The notes under the pieces: model-generated | The model's database searches: none | Told to the model about the DNA's origin: nothing | Seen by the model: the letters and a program-made list of their open reading frames with translations, nothing else | Part shown: positions 62,173 through 64,000 of the stretch, piece by piece | How the letters are laid out: the number at the start of each line of letters is the position of its first letter | Position numbering within the stretch: position 1 is the stretch's first letter | Source: JAFLCL01 sp964502175 | GTDB lineage: Bacteria > Myxococcota_A > Polyangia > Polyangiales > Sandaracinaceae | Direction of reading: 5' to 3' | Length of the DNA stretch: 64,000 nucleotides | Assembly: GCA_964502175.1 (NCBI GenBank) | Contig: CAZCVE010000029.1 | Location: 1 to 64,000 of the forward strand | Translations under genes and position numbers: made by a program

Positions 62173-63216
62173 CTAAGGCACCAGCGTCAGCGGGATCGCC
62201 GAGAACGCGAAGCCCGCTGACGCGTGCGTGCACGCCCCGCTGGCGTCGGGCATCAGGTCGGGCGCGAGGCGCGCGCGCGTCCGCTCGGGATTGGCGGAAG
62301 CGAACGGGATGAGCGCGGACGAGTGGAGCCCGAGCAGGTTGTTCACCTCGATCCGCGCGCCGAGCTCGCCCGACAGTGACGTGGGCGTGATCTCGGCGTC
62401 GATCCGCGTGTCGATCAGCTGCGCCGCGGACGTCCCCTGATCCACGTAGGTGAGCTCGAGCTGCATCTCGCCGAGCACCTGCGTGTGGAGGACGCCGTTC
62501 GCGATGCGTCCGGGCGCGACGCCCACGAGCACCTGCGTCCGCGCGCCCTGGCCTTCACGAAGGCCGATGCAGCGGCTGATCTCGTTCGACCAGAGGCAGC
62601 CGCGCTCGACATCCGCGCCGCAGCCGACGGGCTCGCCGTGGACGGTGCAGCCCGAGCCCAGCACGAACTCTCCGCCAGTCGGCTGCACGAGCGAGAGCCG
62701 CACCTCGACCTGGCAGTCGTCCTCGAAGTCGTCGATGCCGCGCACCTCGATGGCCCACGCGCGCATGGCCAGCAAGCGTGTGTCCAGGTTCGCGAGCGCG
62801 ATGGAGCGTCCGCGCGCCTGCTCGATCTCGTGCATCAGCGCCTGTGTCTGGTTGTCGATGTTCGGCGCCCCCGTGCGTGGCGACACGCGCTCGGGTGCTG
62901 CGCAACCGGCCATCGTCGGATCCAGATCGAGCCCGAACGCCTCGCCGGGCGTGCCGCTCGGCGCCACCCGCAGCGCCGTCAGCATGTACGCGACCGTCGT
63001 CGTCTCTGGCCCGTCCTCGCGCCGACCGAGACCATCGTCCGTCGCGTAGCAGCGCGCGTCGCAGCGGCAGACGCCCCACTCGAGCGGACAGTCGACGTCC
63101 GACGCGCAGCGATGCTCGCCCTCGAGGGCGGGCGGTGGCGCGCTCGGAGCACATCCGACGAACAACACGAGCGACACGACCCGCGCGAGCGCGACCATCC
63201 CCCGTTCGGCTTCCAT
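62173..63216 (-). CDS. Lipoprotein with N-terminal Cys module
   Basis: A 347-residue lipoprotein with a short signal peptide ending in FVGC; ATG 63216 or the ATG at 63198 may be the start. After a Pro-rich linker comes a Cys cluster (CASDVDCPLEWGVCRCDARC) like those of other lipoproteins here. The larger beta-rich domain follows (VEVRLSLVQPTGGEFVLGSGC; RIANGVLHTQVLGEMQLELTYVD; SSALIPFASANPERT). No catalytic motif. It lies 48 bases upstream of the hydrolase lipoprotein on the same strand and may be co-transcribed with it. Confidence 0.75.
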   Translation of the reverse strand: MEAERGMVALARVVSLVLFVGCAPSAPPPALEGEHRCASDVDCPLEWGVCRCDARCYATDDGLGRREDGPETTTVAYMLTALRVAPSGTPGEAFGLDLDPTMAGCAAPERVSPRTGAPNIDNQTQALMHEIEQARGRSIALANLDTRLLAMRAWAIEVRGIDDFEDDCQVEVRLSLVQPTGGEFVLGSGCTVHGEPVGCGADVERGCLWSNEISRCIGLREGQGARTQVLVGVAPGRIANGVLHTQVLGEMQLELTYVDQGTSAAQLIDTRIDAEITPTSLSGELGARIEVNNLLGLHSSALIPFASANPERTRARLAPDLMPDASGACTHASAGFAFSAIPLTLVP

Positions 63217-63269
63217 CGCTCGAGCCTACACGCACTGGCGTCCCGCCGTGGTTGCGACAAGACGCGCGC

Positions 63270-63779
63270 ATGAGCGAGCCCAAGTTCTGTCAGCGCTGCG
63301 GATCATCGCTCGCGCCGCGTGAGGAAGAGGGACGCGTGCGCCTCGCGTGCGCGGGCAGCGGCGAGAAGGCCGCGTGCGGGTTCGTGCACTACGTGAACCC
63401 GACGCCCGTGATCGCAGCGATCGTGCAGCAGGGCGAGCACGTGATCCTCGTGCGCAACCACGGCTGGCCGGAGACTTGGTACGCGCTGGTCACCGGCTTC
63501 CTCGAGGCGAACGAGACGCCGCAAGAAGGCCTCCTCCGCGAGATGCGCGAAGAGATCGGCATGACCGGAGAGATCCGCGGCCTCGTCGGCTGCTACGCGT
63601 TCCACCAGAAGAACGAGGTCATCCTCGCGTACCACGTGGAAGTGCCGGCCGGTGATCCCACGCTCGGCCCCGAGATCGCCGCGTACAAGCGAGTGCCGAT
63701 CGCGAAGCTCAAGCCGTGGCCCTTCGCCACGGGCGACGCCGTGCGCGACTGGCTCGCGAAGGTGCGCCCGACCTCGTGA
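63270..63779 (+). CDS. Nudix hydrolase with N-terminal zinc ribbon
   Basis: A 169-residue protein. A four-Cys ribbon (CQRCGSSL...CAGSGEKAACGF) precedes a Nudix domain with a complete box G(x5)E(x7)REUxEExGU, seen as GFLEANETPQEGLLREMREE followed by IGM. The arrangement resembles the C-terminal half of NADH pyrophosphatase (NudC), but without its N-terminal domain. It probably hydrolyses a nucleoside diphosphate derivative. It starts at ATG 63270 and converges with the membrane gene at the right edge. Confidence 0.85.
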   Translation: MSEPKFCQRCGSSLAPREEEGRVRLACAGSGEKAACGFVHYVNPTPVIAAIVQQGEHVILVRNHGWPETWYALVTGFLEANETPQEGLLREMREEIGMTGEIRGLVGCYAFHQKNEVILAYHVEVPAGDPTLGPEIAAYKRVPIAKLKPWPFATGDAVRDWLAKVRPTS

Positions 63780-63780
63780 G

Positions 63781-64000
63781 TCACGCGAGGCGTCGGTAGA
63801 CGGCGCGGAGCAGCATGCCGAGCGCGAGCACGCACGCGAGCGCTGGCGTGCACGCTGCGCCGATGACGAGCAGGCCCACCATCATCGTCCACGTGACCTC
63901 GACGCCTGCCGAGAGGGCGTGACCCATCGCGACGAGTGGCTCGTCGCGCCATCGCGGGGCGCGCTCCGTGAGCGTGAGATCGAGGCTCGCGAAGGTGATG
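63781..64000 (-). CDS. Membrane protein, C-terminal part (cut by the window edge)
   Basis: Only the last 72 codons are present, ending at 63781. The reading ITFASLDLTLTERAPRWRDE is followed by hydrophobic helices (VTWTMMVGLLVIGAACTPAL; CVLALGMLLRAVYRRLA). Two membrane segments are likely. The stop lies one base from the Nudix stop, so the genes converge. Family unknown. Confidence 0.6.
   Translation of the reverse strand, partial: ITFASLDLTLTERAPRWRDEPLVAMGHALSAGVEVTWTMMVGLLVIGAACTPALACVLALGMLLRAVYRRLA

Overview
High-GC (about 70 percent by eye) chromosomal DNA from a Gram-negative bacterium. The gene content suggests a myxobacterium (Myxococcota, probably Polyangiales/Sandaracinaceae). The main clue is the density of lipoproteins: about a dozen have a lipobox followed by an Asp/Ala-rich or Cys-rich linker. 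UvrA, class Ia ribonucleotide reductase, DapA/DapB, YidC and a gamma-type TRAP system fit the same picture. Assignment to a genus is inference only.

Layout. 1-1.7 kb: cut-off Y1 (REP-associated) transposase, a REP-like palindromic repeat and a phospholipase-D lipoprotein. 1.9-4.8 kb: uvrA. 5.1-11.1 kb: Cys-rich lipoproteins, a 15-bp tandem repeat, a divergent transketolase and an HNH nuclease. 11.4-17.3 kb: RND efflux pair translationally coupled to an RlmM-type rRNA methyltransferase. 17.3-19.3 kb: three overlapping lipoprotein genes of visibly lower GC, two of them with apparent single-base frameshifts, one in a 9-base homopolymer. 19.4-24.8 kb: HEAT-repeat DNA alkylation repair protein, then nrdA-nrdB behind a recognisable promoter with NrdR-like boxes. 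24.9-29.0 kb: DUF1501 protein and a haem-c protein in a planctomycete-like arrangement. 29.1-30.0 kb: prs. 30.1-32.9 kb: four overlapping genes (repeat lipoprotein, ferritin-like diiron protein, YjbR protein, DUF4185 lipoprotein). 33-35.3 kb: two coupled unknowns, a stand-alone H-NOX protein and tRNA-Gly with its own promoter and terminator.

35.6-40.8 kb: TRAP transporter with TatT lipoprotein, DctP-type receptor and a fused DctQM permease that carries an unusual Cys-repeat tail. 40.8-43.8 kb: hairpin/direct-repeat element, an L,D-transpeptidase-like lipoprotein and a small protein with a terminator. 43.8-51.2 kb: small lipoprotein, MerR-TPR fusion, Xaa-Pro aminopeptidase and several unknowns. 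51.2-52.3 kb: second REP-associated transposase with the same upstream palindrome as at the left end, bracketed by 19-bp direct repeats. 52.3-54.1 kb: DUF1015 protein and a lipoprotein. 54.2-60.0 kb (minus strand): rpmH-rnpA-yidD-yidC-jag followed by a PHA-system protein and dapA-dapB. This is the usual origin-proximal ribosome/membrane-insertion block, but dnaA is not beside it. 60.1-64 kb: alpha/beta-hydrolase lipoprotein, another lipoprotein, a Nudix hydrolase and a cut-off membrane protein.

No CRISPR array, rRNA, prophage or complete defence system was seen. The strongest leads are the paired transposase/REP elements, the homopolymer-disrupted lipoprotein operon and the Cys-repeat tail on the TRAP permease. 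The shared core promoter of tRNA-Gly and nrdAB (TTGACA, 17 bases, TATCTAG) gives a usable promoter model for this genome.
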